64,000 bases of DNA, from positions 186,930 through 250,929 of the forward strand of contig NQMI01000039.1 in the NCBI GenBank assembly GCA_002270565.1, given 5' to 3'. The stretch is from Stenocarpella maydis. Taxonomy: Eukaryota; Ascomycota; Sordariomycetes; Diaporthales; Diaporthaceae. The translations under genes were made by a program, and so were the position numbers. The notes below the pieces were generated by a model. The model ran no database searches. It was not told where the DNA came from and was given only the letters and a program-made list of their open reading frames with translations. This document shows positions 1-10,761 of the stretch, one piece after another (within the stretch, counting starts at the first letter, position 1; every line of letters begins with the position of its first letter).

Positions 1-1684
1 ACCAAGGCTCGACTGTGGTTGTTTCGGTCATTTTGACCTTGCTCAAGTCCACTTAGACAGAGCTTGGTGAGGATAGATAAGCTGACTTGAGACTCTAAAA
101 GGCACAGTATTCATCACGTGCCAGTATCTAGACATTAGATTCATTCCGATCGCTGGCCAGACACCATCTCTTCCAAGTCCATCCAAAATACAAGGACGGC
201 TTGAACTTGAAACATCATTTGGGCTTGTTCGTCATTCGTATGATACTGACTCTGTGCGACTGCCCGGCATCGCAATGTGGCCATGGATAAGTTTAACTGG
301 AGACTCAAGAGCTTGTGCTGTAACATGTGCATGGGGCAACGGCGTGTGAGCCGGATGCGGCTTGATATCCGTAAAAAGAGGGTACAACCACCCACCCTCC
401 TCTTCTTCTCCAGGCACCAGCTTGAATCTCCTGCGCATGTGTCCGTTCTGCCGTCAGGCGCAATTGGTCAACCGCTCGTTCAGATGAGAGGCCGGTGGTT
501 TTGTTTGCCTGACTGACCACATGCAGGAGGCAAGGTGATGGGCGAGCTGAACACAGTGCATCTTCTACTAGGAATCTGAACAGCAAAAGGAAGCAGCCAG
601 TCCAGCCGTTGAATGACGCTCCACACCTAAGACTATGTCCAGCAGCATGTGCACATGTGCACTAAGTAATATTAAACTTGATCCTGCGGCTCTACACTGC
701 TATGGTTACGTGGCAAGTCTTTTAAGCTATCCTGCGGGCCGAGCCGCTCTTTAGGGCTGCATGCCAGGGGTCTGCGACCTTATTAAATACCCGAGGAGTC
801 GTACGATGATGAACATGCCCAGCTGCATTAGATGGCACCCCAAGCGACGGGCTGGATTACCCAAAGCATCTGTGTACCATGTGCGTAGTAGCACGGTTCC
901 TAGTGTGGGCAGAACCCAAGTTCTCGTCCCGTGACCGCCGGCCAACGTCTGCGACCCAACGCCCGCGTCATATACCCAACCGCAAGTTTGGCCCAGCCTC
1001 GGGCTCCCACGCCAGAGTGACCTGATTTCTGTTATCCCGGACCTCTTGATGTATGTGGCAGACACACGTGTGTTCAGGTCCAAGAAACATGATCTGATTA
1101 CACCTGATTCCGCCATTGCCTCAGATGTCAAACAACCCTCGAGTTCGTCATGATGACTGCATCTCAAGTTCGCGATTAAACCCTCGCCATAGAGCTTGTA
1201 TTTCCCTGTAGAGACTCGCCTAAAATGTATTCCCGCGACCACCCCATCGAGGGTAGACCCGGATGGTTCAGGTCGACTCTAAGTGCCGTAGCGGGGGCAT
1301 TCAGGAATAGGCCACTTTCCGTCTTGTTTCACACCATTCAATACCGAGATATATCCGACGTCGCCGACTTGATAGCATGTCACACACAAATCGATTGGCA
1401 AGACATCGGCAAGAGATTTGACATGTGTCCTGCTGTTTTCATTCCGGCGAGGTCCTTGTAAATAAGGTTGTGAGCTGCCAGGTTCCCACGGGACATCTGG
1501 AGGGGGTCGATATTGGCGCCCATCCGTGCTGGTCGGTGAGTAGACATAGCTGAGTTCATCCCACCCAACAAATGACGATCCTCCACAGTTAAGACAGACG
1601 GTGTTCAACATGGCCACTGCTGGGGTGACGCATCGAATGCGGTATCTAGTTACTCATGTACAGATGCCAAGTCGCCACCTCTTC
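1..1684. other. Left-edge intergenic region, no supported gene
   Basis: No reading frame here resembles a protein family I know, and codon third positions are not G/C-biased as in the real genes of this window. Two adjacent minus-strand frames exist (1279-1617, 112 codons, with two CxxC pairs; 751-1242, 163 codons). They lack a recognisable domain or convincing splice junction. The stretch is most simply the 3' flank of the sugar transporter that ends at 1685, plus unassigned spacer. Confidence 0.5.
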
Positions 1685-3317
1685 TTAAGCACGCTCGTTT
1701 CCGGCCCCCAAGCCCGGCCTGCTCACACTCCGACACCCCGAAACCCTCGTGACCGGTTTGAAGTCGAAGCCTTCGAACGCCCACCGCCTTGTGGAGTTTT
1801 CCTTTTGATCAAGATACCTCTGCTCGATGACCTCAAGGGTATGGCCTTTGGTCTCGAACATGTACAGCGTGCACACCACTGTGCAAAGAAATGTGCAGCC
1901 TGCGAAAAAGTAGTAGGCAGCAAAAGACGACTTGTCAATCATGACAGGGGTGGTGAGCGCGACAATGTAGTTTGCGGCCTGAGATGGGTCAGCAGCGCCA
2001 CGAGTTTGGTGTTCGGGATTGATACTCACCCAATTGGAGCACTGCCCCAGCGAGGACGCGCTGCTCCTCGTCTTTCTGGGCAGGCTCTCGACCAGGAACG
2101 TGCGGAATCCAAGGGCCCAGGTTCCGTTGTATACGATAGCAAACAGGTAGATGGACACAATGACCACCCATCTCCCGGCGCCGTGGCCCCCGTGGACAAG
2201 ATTGGCGGCGTACATCGTGCCCATCAAGACCATGAGGACGGTGATCAAAACTCCGCCGGTGATGCTCGAGGTCCGCCTTCCCCAGCGGTCAGCCCAGACG
2301 GACGCGGGTATGGTGGTGGCCAGGATGACGAGCGACGACACGCCCGAGGCGAGGAAGTTGGCCTTCTCGCCGGAGAGCCCGGCCTGGCGGAACAGGATGG
2401 GCGCATAGTACAGGATGCCGTCGATGCCGCTGAACTGCTGAAAGGCCATGATAAAACACCCAAATGCCGTCCTCGCCCTGGCGGACGGCGAGAAGGCCTC
2501 GCCAAAGTCCTTGAACGTGTGGACCAGGGATTCTAGGAATGACCCGTCCGCAGGGTGCTCGAGCGCGGAAGAAGACATGGCCAGAAGCTCCTCCTGCTCG
2601 GCCTCGTCTAGGCCAAGGGCAGCAATAACAGTGCGCGCCTGCTCGGCGCGGCCCTTGGCCAGGAGCCACCGCGGCGAAACAGGCGTGCGGACGTTTATCG
2701 CCGCGAACGCAAACGCCAGGAAGCTGGCCACCCCGAGCGGCAGCCGCCAGGACGCGGAGGAGCCCTTGATGCCGGCGGTGCCATAGGACATGAAGAAGCC
2801 GACGACGAGCCCGCAGACAATGAGGAACTGTGGGAGCGCGGTCATTGTGCCGCGGGTGCGGGCAGGGCTGATCTCGGACACCTGGACGTAGACCGTGCTC
2901 AAGAACAGGCCCTGCCCGACACCCTTGACCAACCGGCCGACGATGAACATGGCCAGCGCGGCGGAGCCGCACTCGATGGCGGCACCGACGCCGTAGATGA
3001 CGGCCCCCAGGATGACGAGAACCTTGCGGCCGTGTCTGTCTGCTAATATGCCTGCGACAAGGGCTGCAAGGGCGCCGGTGGGCAGGATGGACGAAACAAC
3101 GACCCCGCGGGTTGTGGACGAGATTGGACCCATGGTGACTTCAAACGCAGGCATTGTCGTCACAGACCCGATTGTGCCGGTATCGAGACTGCCGAAATCA
3201 GCACGTGGTCGACTGACCTGTTGTCCTGATGAACACGACTTACCCAAATAGCATCGCTATGAAGGAGGTGACAAAGCTGGCCCTCACGTAGAGCGGCCAT
3301 GGCTTGGATATTTGCAT
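1685..3317 (-). CDS. MFS sugar porter (hexose or sugar-acid transporter)
   Basis: Three exons, complement(join(1685..1978, 2030..3188, 3244..3317)), give 508 residues. The start ATG at 3317 begins MQISKPWPLYVRASF, and exon 1 joins exon 2 to make the helix-1 motif LFGLDTGTIG of sugar porters. Other family signatures follow: ADRHGRK in loop 2-3, PVSPRWLLAKGR (the usual PESPRWL, with E changed to V), QQFSGIDGILYYAPILF in helix 7, WADRWGRR in loop 8-9, and FETKGHTLEVIEQ near the C-terminus (PETKG variant). Length and about 12 hydrophobic segments fit a plasma-membrane symporter. The 51-nt intron 1979..2029 keeps frame and has no stop, so retention would add 17 residues. The gene is head to head with the aldolase at 4325. 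The substrate cannot be read from sequence; a hexose, pentose or sugar acid is plausible. Confidence 0.9.
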
Positions 3318-4324
3318 CTTGCCGGTGGAAAGCAGCGAGTATGCACTGTACCAGGCCCTCCTCGAAAACCCCAGGGTTTGGCCGGGCGGCTATCATATAT
3401 GTAAGTCCTCCCTCTGCAGTCGCGGCCTCGCGTTTTGGTTGACTTCGATTACGCCGGGCCACGGCCACCATAAGTACGCCTCGCAAGATGTGGACTGTGG
3501 CAAGCCATTGGGCATTACTCGTGCTGATCCTGCCGACGGGTTGATACTCGGCCTTCCCGTCGTCCCAAAGCCGCACAACTTGTTCGGGCCGCGGGGGCCC
3601 TGGGGTCCTTATCTCGGTGCCCAAGGACGGACGGAGGAGAGTCACCCTTGTGTAGTATCAGTGAGTAAGCCCAAAGTGTAAGAAAATCACCGGTCGACAA
3701 TCCAGCCCGCCTTCCCTGTGACGAAGCAGAGACAGGCCTGTACGGCTTTTGCATCGACCAGTCTGACCTGTGGTTGCATCCTTGTTCCGGCTGACGAGGT
3801 CCAGCTGACGGCAGATCATCCGGACAGCCAGCGCCGAGGGCGGATCCGAAGCGGCCCGGAACGGGACCCGGCGTGTTTTATCATGGTGGAATAACCGAGC
3901 GGTTGTTGCTCTGAGAGATAATCCACTGCATCCACCCCGCCGCAGGGAGACCCCGCATCACCCCGCGGCACTTCTGTCATGCCAATCGAGCAGAGACCAT
4001 GTAAAAGTCCACAACAGCCTATCTCATAGGACGACGGGCTTGGGAAATCGGCGCGCAAATCGGAGGACACATTGGTCTCCCCAGCTCTTGCATAATATCA
4101 CAGCGGCAGTGGCTAGCCTTCCTTATACACTAGGTGCCGGTCCTGGCAAAAGTTCGGTTTATAAACCGGAGAAGCATAAGCAGATGGCCTCTGCCTTTAT
4201 GACGGTGAGGTCACTTCGCCCTCACAGCGTCCTGCGTCTCCCAGCACGCACTTCCTGCCCGCATCTGCAATACCTATTGCCAGCTATCGTCAAGCCAAAG
4301 CCACAGCCTCGAGATATATCAAAC
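3318..4324. promoter_or_regulatory. Divergent promoter between transporter and aldolase
   Basis: About 1 kb separates the divergent start codons of the sugar porter and the aldolase. No credible coding frame lies within it. It contains GC-rich CGG/CCG-dense sequence near 3820-3870 and the palindrome listed separately at 4155-4168. I infer shared regulation from the arrangement; nothing in the sequence proves it. Confidence 0.5.
4155..4168. promoter_or_regulatory. CGG-N8-CCG palindrome over a TATA-like core
   Basis: The 14-bp sequence CGGTTTATAAACCG is a perfect inverted repeat. Its half-sites are CGG and CCG spaced by 8 bp, a geometry used by Zn2Cys6 fungal regulators. The central TATAAA at 4160-4165 lies 160 bp before the aldolase ATG, suitable for a TATA box if the leader is about 100-130 nt. 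Binding by any factor is inference. Confidence 0.35.
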
Positions 4325-5534
4325 ATGGCAACCGCCACGGCAATGCAACGGTCCAACCGGCTGCGGACGGCCTTTGTCGAAAACAAAGGACCGAGTTATG
4401 GCATCTGGGTATTCCTCTCCCAAGCAATCCATAGGTTGACCTCTCGCCACCAAGATTATCTCACGCTGCGCCCAGACTGCCCCATATCCAATCCCCCACC
4501 CCCCTCCATCTGTATACTAAGATGCGACACTCTACTGACAAGAAGGACAGCAAATGTTCCCTGGTTCCAACGTGTCCAGGGCACTGGCGAGGGCGAATCC
4601 TGACTGGATCATGGTTGACTGTGAGCACGGGAATATAGACGGTGCGTCCTTTCGAGCCCTCAGATGTGGTCGGACACTGACACAGCGAGCAGATGCTGCA
4701 ATGCATGAGGCTGTTCCTGCGATCGCAGCGTGCGGCGTTTCACCGCTCGTCAGGATACCTGACCTCCAGTCTTGGATGATCAAGCGTGAGTGGCATGGCT
4801 ATGTAACCAAAACAGGCGGCACATGCTGACCATCCTGTAGGGGCCCTGGACTGCGGCGCACATGGAGTAAGATATGAACATCTCTGATGCTCGGGGGGGA
4901 ATCAAGACATTGACCACGAACTGTGCCAGGTCCTGGTGCCACTTGTCCGGACCGTGGACGAGGTCAAGGAAGTCGTGGCGGCTACCAAGTTCCCACCCCA
5001 AGGGCGTCGAGGGTTCGGCTCCCCGCTCGCGATGCAAAACTTCAGGCGGTCGGAGTGGATCCCATCTTTCACCGAGTACCTCCAGCAGGCCAATGACGCC
5101 ATCCTCACCATGGTACAGATTGAGACCAAGGAGGCTCTGGCTGCAGTGGAGGAAATAGCACCACTTGTCGATGTTTTATTCATCGGTCCATTTGATTTGG
5201 GGAATAATATCGGGCATCCGATCATCAATGGTGACGTGAAACCCGAGCTCAAGGAAGCCATTGCGAGGATCCTCAAGGCCGCCAAAAGTGCTGGGAAGAA
5301 ATGCGGAATGTATGCCTCGAGTGGCGAAGAGGCGGGAAGGCAAGCACCACCAGGGTCCCTTTCGCCTCTTTGAATGGCCCTCAGAAACTGACCAGCCTCA
5401 GGTATGGTGAAATGGGATTCGATATGATCAATGTTGGCACAGATGTGACCACGATGGAATTTGTGATGAAGCAGGCAATGGCGACTGCATGTGGTGCTGC
5501 TGGGCCTGAGAAGGGTAAAGGGTACGGGTCATAA
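4325..5534 (+). CDS. HpcH/HpaI-family pyruvate aldolase (2-keto-3-deoxy sugar-acid type)
   Basis: Six exons, join(4325..4408, 4551..4641, 4693..4785, 4841..4866, 4930..5339, 5402..5534), encode 278 residues. Members of this class II family cleave 2-keto-3-deoxy sugar acids to pyruvate plus an aldehyde; fungal LRA4 of L-rhamnose catabolism belongs here. Visible family marks are WIMVDCEHGNID (catalytic His region), PLVRI, ALDCGAHGVLVPLVRT, MVQIETKEA (metal-binding Glu) and LFIGPFDLGNNIG (metal-binding Asp), with MGFDMINVGTD near the end. Exon 4 is only 26 nt. The fifth intron appears to be GC-AG (AAG|GCAAGC ... CTCAG), with a possible alternative GT donor at 5355. Substrate is not determined; the divergent sugar porter supports a role in sugar-acid catabolism. 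Confidence 0.85.
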
Positions 5535-5688
5535 GATTATCATATGCCAGCTGGTGGCGCCGCCGTTTGGGGTCGGAGGCAGAGGCAGAGCCCCAGGGGA
5601 ACTTGGCTCCTGGGAAATTCTTGCCATCAAATCCAGGCCAGTAGTTGGTTAGGCTCTCGACAGAGCGACCTGCCTGGCCATGGTTTGG

Positions 5689-6075
5689 TCAAGGCTTCTC
5701 GGCCTTATCCATCATGGCCCTGACCTGCTCCGGGGTAAATCGATGCATAAGCTTCAGGGCCTCGGAAGCAAGTTTAGGATCCTCCTCCGGGGAGGCTGCC
5801 TTGCTGATATGTATCTGTATAGATGTCAGTGACCCACTTGTTGGCAAAACCCGAGGTTCAGCGAGCACAATGCGTACCACGGGAACATCGAAATCATACA
5901 AGTCTTTCCACTGCTGAGCAGCCGGCTTGGCGATGTCAACCTCCTTGTAAACGAAATGCCTCGAGTCCCAGACATCAGATAGTGCAGAGCGTGCTGAGGC
6001 ACACAGACCACAGTGCTCCCTGGTGAAGAGGGTGATCCTGCAGGGCAACTGCAATAGTCTGTTTGTTGCTCGCAT
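5689..6075 (-). CDS. Glutaredoxin-like protein (Glrx-like/DUF836 family)
   Basis: Two exons, complement(join(5689..5814, 5878..6075)), give 107 residues. The protein opens with a beta strand, RITLFTREHCGLCASA, holding a CxxC (CGLC) redox pair, and continues with a thioredoxin-fold pattern, YKEVDIAK and YDFDVPV, where the cis-Pro is expected. The length fits the short glutaredoxin-like family related to yeast YDR286C. The 63-nt intron 5815..5877 is in frame and has no stop; I call it an intron because of the GTACGC donor and TACAG acceptor, and because removal gives VPVIHIS, the family pattern. Retention would make 128 residues. It ends 154 bp from the aldolase end and starts 537 bp from LSM8. 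The biological role of the family is poorly defined. Confidence 0.8.
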   Translation of the reverse strand: MRATNRLLQLPCRITLFTREHCGLCASARSALSDVWDSRHFVYKEVDIAKPAAQQWKDLYDFDVPVVRIVLAEPRVLPTSGSLTSIQIHISKAASPEEDPKLASEALKLMHRFTPEQVRAMMDKAEKP

Positions 6076-6612
6076 TTTTGTATGTACGTTTGCTGAATAA
6101 GTAGGTCAGCTCATCTCCCTCATATATCTCGAAAAGGTCCGTAAGCTCAAAGCAGTCTCTCTCTGGAAGCACTTACGGGAATTCAAGATATCTGTAGCTC
6201 GGTTGTGCCTGATATTGATTTGCTGGCCAATATTGAGTTGGATCGAGGCTGCGAAAATGAGCATGCTCAATCCGGAGTGGATAGTGCAGGTGGTAGTTGA
6301 CTGAACCCCGAGCGGCGGCCATTGGAGCACTTGAGGGGTCCAGTTTATTAGCGGAGACCCACTGCGGCATTGAACAGGGCAACGAAGGCCAGGCGTCCGA
6401 GCTTTCCTCAAGCTGTTGCAGGGGAGTGAGCTTCAGCGAGTGCGACCCCAAAATTTCCCAGGCCTGACCTCACCTTCACACTCGTCAACAGACAATCCGA
6501 CTCACCGCTTTGCTGCCAATCTCCCGCCGCCGAGCAGTTCACAAAGGACACCCGGCCGTTCATTCGTTCAATCCTGGTCGAGCCAAATAGAAAAGTCTCC
6601 ACAAGGCCCAAG
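6076..6612. promoter_or_regulatory. Divergent spacer between glutaredoxin-like gene and LSM8
   Basis: This 537-bp stretch separates divergent start codons and presumably holds both promoters. I see no coding frame with homology and no clear TATA box. Confidence 0.4.
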
Positions 6613-7076
6613 ATGTCTCTTAATCAATACATCGACAGTAAGCTAGCTTCACCATCCTCATGTGCCCCGGACTCACTCGAGCTTGCAATGGAGGACTGAC
6701 ATGCTTTACTCCTGCAGAGAAGGTGACAATCATCACTGCCGACAGCCGCACCCTGGTTGGCACCCTCATCTCGGCCGACAACCAGACCAACCTCGTGAGT
6801 CTCTGAGGCCCCAGCTTGAGGCCTCCCAGTGCCTGTCAGCCCCAAGCGAGGAGCTCGGTTTTCTGACGGGAGGTGTCACAGGTCCTCCAGAACGCTGTCG
6901 AGCGCGTCATCCGCCCGGCCGAGGACCCGGAGCCATCCGTGGAGGTGCCCTTGGGGCTGTACATAGTCCGCGGCGATAACGTCTGCCTCGTGGGCGTCGT
7001 CGACGAGGAGCTTGACAACTCCATCGACTGGACGGCCGTCAAGGGCGCACCCATCGGCGGCACCAAGCACTCATAG
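6613..7076 (+). CDS. LSM8: U6 snRNA-associated Sm-like protein LSm8
   Basis: Three exons, join(6613..6637, 6718..6794, 6882..7076), give 98 residues, close to the usual 95-100 for LSm8. The start MSLNQYIDKKVTIIT matches the N-terminal helix and first strand. The Sm1 motif includes DSRTLVGTLISADNQTNLVL and the Sm2 motif includes GLYIVRGDNVCLVG, where the IVRGDNV block is diagnostic of LSm8. The C-terminal tail is short. LSm8 joins LSm2-7 in the nuclear ring that binds the 3' oligo(U) of U6 snRNA and is needed for pre-mRNA splicing. Intron phases (1 and 0) agree with an intact frame. The gene converges with the nucleoside hydrolase downstream. Confidence 0.95.
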
Positions 7077-7540
7077 GCACTCCTGTCCCGGCCAGTATTC
7101 GTGGCGGGCATGTTTGGTGGAAGCGATCGCAGCCCTGCCTGTACGTCTCGCGATGTGTTTCTTGCGGCCGTCACGGGGCCGGAGATGAATTCGTATGGAA
7201 CGGAACGTGGCCATTGCGTGGATGAGATACCCAAGGTTAGACTGGCGAGGCGGTCATTGGTTATGTGGGCTGTTCTACGATACAAGCTGCGCACTTCAGG
7301 GCTTCAGTCCGGCGTCGGGTGGGCCTAAGGGCATCACTAGGAAAGTTGATGCAATCTGCAGGCGGTGGAGTTTTAGGAGTTCAGGGATACCGTCGAAGTA
7401 TTTCATCTGTTAATACCTGGTATGCATTTTATCCTGCTGCAGCTGTCGGCCATGCTACTATTATACTGACGCCGCTGCTTGCATGCAGAACCTCGAGCTG
7501 CGTGATTGCCAGTGACCACAAAATCAGTGTCTCGTATCAT
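7077..7540. other. Convergent 3' spacer
   Basis: This 464-bp stretch lies between the stop codons of LSM8 (+) and the nucleoside hydrolase (-). It should hold both 3' UTRs. No other element was recognised. Confidence 0.4.
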
Positions 7541-9068
7541 CTACTCAAAGAGACGCTTCATCAGGTACGGTGCGAATACATCCTCGCCGGGCGACTCAAC
7601 AATGCGGTTGATCCTGTTTCCCTTCTTAGCGCTCAGCCAGCCGCCATTGTCGGAAGGCTCGTCGTCAAACTCGACGGCATCCAATGGGTCCTCTGGGTTG
7701 GTCTTGACCCTGCTGTCATGCTCCTCGCCCTGCTTGCGCCTGTTCCGGCGGTCAATGACGTGCATGCCCAGGGTCCACTGCCCAACGGTCTCAATCCGTA
7801 TGTCCTCGGGCTGCGGTGCTGCCTTCCAAGCAGGATCATCGCGTGTCAGCATGTACCAGATAGTAAGCGGGTCGTGGAGGGACAGCCCTGGCTCGCTACC
7901 GTCGCCAACCATGGTATCGATCTTGTTGAACGTCCCGAACATGAACGTTGATATCCACCGAGCCAGGGGGCTGCCTGCATCGATGAATGGCTGAATGGTC
8001 TGCGCAAAGAAGCTCTTGTTGAGCAAGTGCGGTGTAGTGATGTCAAGCGGAAAGAGGCTGAGTCGCAGCATCTTGGATAGCTTGGCGGGGTAGGGTCCGA
8101 ATGTGGACTTGCCCTCGATGAATGGGGGCATGGTGGACGAAGGCGAGGGAGAGGTCAGAGCATATACCCTGGCAGCGGCTACTGTATCAGCGTAGCAGTT
8201 GAATTCAGCCACGGGGGTGATGTTGCCTTCCATGTTTACGGCACCACCCATGACTACCACTTCCTTCACGCGCAAGAACGTATGTGGATCCTCAGCTGCC
8301 GCGAGTGCCACGTTGGTCAGGGGTCCGACAGCAACGATAGTGACAGTGTCCTCAGGACTCTCCTTGAGGATGCGAAGCATCTCCTGGTGCGCGGGCGTCT
8401 TCGAAGGGGTGAAGTAGGGGGAGAGTACAGGCGGTTCAGCTGAGCCCACAGCCCCCGGTATTCCGTCTTTGGCGAAAGCCAAACTCCAAGTATCTGCAGG
8501 GCTGAGATCCGGGTGCTATGGTCACATCATTACTCAGTAATTGAGAACATGCTGTGTGGAAGGGACCGGGACATACAGCCTCGTGGACGCCATGCAAGCC
8601 ATCAGCGCCATGGAAATCATCAGACTTGAGAATGTCTTCTTGCAGAGGGTGCTCGGCGCCAACCGCAACAATGGGCTTGCATGTCCTTAGGGCTTCGAAG
8701 CCCTCGGGCCTGCCTGAGGATTTGCGCCATGCATTCTCCTTCTCCAGCACGTGGAATAGTGCGACAACGTTGCGCAGACATCTGGCAGTTTGACGGAATG
8801 TCAGTGTTCCGTCGCCCCATCCACGCAATCTATTCTGTCTCACCAGGCGGACAAGGAGGGGCTGACCTTTGCAACGACACATTTCCGTATGTTACGGAGA
8901 CCATGGCGACCTCCAGCTCTTCTGGCCGCGCGGTGAGGGCGAGCAGTATAGCAAGTACATCGTCAACCCCTGCATGAAGCGTCAGCCAAGGTGCGGCACA
9001 CATGAATCTCGGGCGCGAGACAACTTGCCTGGATCCGTGTCGATGATGATGCGGTTCTTTGGAGCCAT
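7541..9068 (-). CDS. Inosine/uridine-preferring nucleoside N-ribohydrolase
   Basis: Four exons, complement(join(7541..8515, 8577..8781, 8867..8969, 9029..9068)), encode 440 residues. Nucleoside hydrolases split the N-glycosidic bond of ribonucleosides, giving ribose plus base for salvage. The N-terminus MAPKNRIIIDTDPGVDDVLAI carries the DxDxxxDD calcium-binding signature. Further on are VSVTYGNV, SCLRNVV-like CLRNVVALF, TIVAVGPLTNVALA, VVVMGGAV and EFNCYADTVAA, followed by a C-terminal LHDPLTIWYML segment with the conserved HD pair. The first intron is GC-AG: exon 1 ends CCAG and the intron starts GCAAGT. The reading frame and the DTDPGVDD motif are restored only with this junction. A fungus-typical insertion lies around residues 220-260. 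No signal peptide is seen, so it is probably cytosolic. Confidence 0.92.
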
Positions 9069-10761
9069 GGCTGTCTTAGAAGCGAGATTGACAGCTGCGG
9101 GCCAGTCAGTGAGAGCTTCGGGATTTCACGTGGACTTAGCTCTGCATCTGTGTCTCTGCGCCTGCGCCTGTGCATTCGCATGCGCTTGCCCGCAATCCCG
9201 ATGCTGTGGAACAGATCGAAGTGGACCTTGGAGACAGGTACTCACTAGCCTACAGATGTATTTAGTATTTACAGACCGAGAGCCGGGATCTGGGACTTGT
9301 AGATTACGTAGCAAACAAAAGGAAAAACCAATGACAACCCGATGGTGAGTGGTGGTGAGTTTTGATCAGAGAAGAGTCGGTCACTATAGCTCAAAGTGTG
9401 TGGATCACAAAACGCTCAGGCAGCCTTGGAAGTTTGGGGGGGTAAATGTTATGGGGCTGATAGGCGAGCGATAAAGGATACGTATGATACGGGTGGTAGG
9501 TAATGGGCGACCTCTTGCCCATCTGCCTTAACGTCATGTCCTCCTTCCTGTAGAGGTTACCTGGGGAACAACTAGGAAGTGGAGCATTTAGCCTCCTCTA
9601 CCCAGACTATGTGTTCAGTTGATCATGCAGCCAGTGCTATAGAGTGGCTTCTTTGGTCGTCCTTTTTGACACATGGGTGTTGAATTGAATCATTGTTCCC
9701 TAAGTTGGTGAGCGGCCGGAATCCACAGCAACGTGGTGAATTAGTTAAGAGCATGCTGATTGATGGTGATGTTTGGGTCTCGCTGAAGTGACTTGCATGG
9801 TGGTGCACGAGATTGCGTGTCTCGGCTTCCAACTGCTCTGTCACAATCCATAGTACGCTTTGTGTTCCTTCAGGTGGGCAAATAAGAAACATAATTCTCG
9901 CTGCTGATTATCCTGCAGCTGCCCAGCTACCTACCTTGTAATTATTAGAGTCAGTCCACTTGAATGATTCGGGACCAGGTAGATAGAGTTACAAGAGAGA
10001 GGAGACTGAAATTCTTCTTGATCTTACATCTTTTCCTTCAAAACCCCCAGCTCGGCTTGCCACTAGTGCACTAGCGCCTCTGGTGGGTCCCCCAGTCGTA
10101 ACATTGAACCCCAACTGGGAACCAGAGACATCTGGAGCTTCCTGGAGGTACCAGGGTACCTGGGTGCCGCCAGTGATGCCGCTTTGCCTCTGAAATGCCA
10201 CCTGTTAATTAAGTCTTGCGGGAAAAGGACCTCGTCACATCGTATCCCGTCGGAGCTCTCACCAACACCGAGCAATACCTCTCCACAGTCCTCTTCTGGC
10301 TCCAGGCTGGAATCTCTCAGTTGCACCTCCTCAGCCCTCCATCACACCCATACCTGACACCTCCACGCCGAAAGGCCCACTGGCTCCAGTTCTTAGAAGC
10401 ACTGCCGACGTGCGCTGTGCCATCCAAGTTCGACCAAGCAGCAATTACCAATTAGTCCAGCAGTAAGTTACGCCGGACCACACCAAGGGGTGACGGCTCC
10501 TCAGCTGGCCACCACCGCCCCAGTTTGCGATCAGCTTGGTGGATTTCCCCCACATACAATGCAAACGACACATCTGAAACTCGACTTACATTTTGCTCCT
10601 GACCAGGTACTATTCAATTGGATCTCGCCAATCGACGACAGATTCACTGCAGCTCTGTCTCCCTTGCCGACCCGCCACGACGCCTACTCTCGTCGCGAAC
10701 CGCCACCCTCTCCCCAACTTCCTGAGCTCTTCTGCCTTTCGGCATTGCTCACTCCGTCATC
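9069..10761. promoter_or_regulatory. Divergent intergenic region with long leaders
   Basis: About 1.7 kb separates the start codons of the nucleoside hydrolase (-) and the unknown gene at 10762 (+). From about 10250 on, the + strand is pyrimidine-rich, as expected for a fungal promoter and leader. No coding frame with homology was found. Confidence 0.4.

Noticed and set aside
1601..2536. 311-codon plus-strand frame
   Set aside because: Antisense shadow of the sugar porter, with no recognisable domain.
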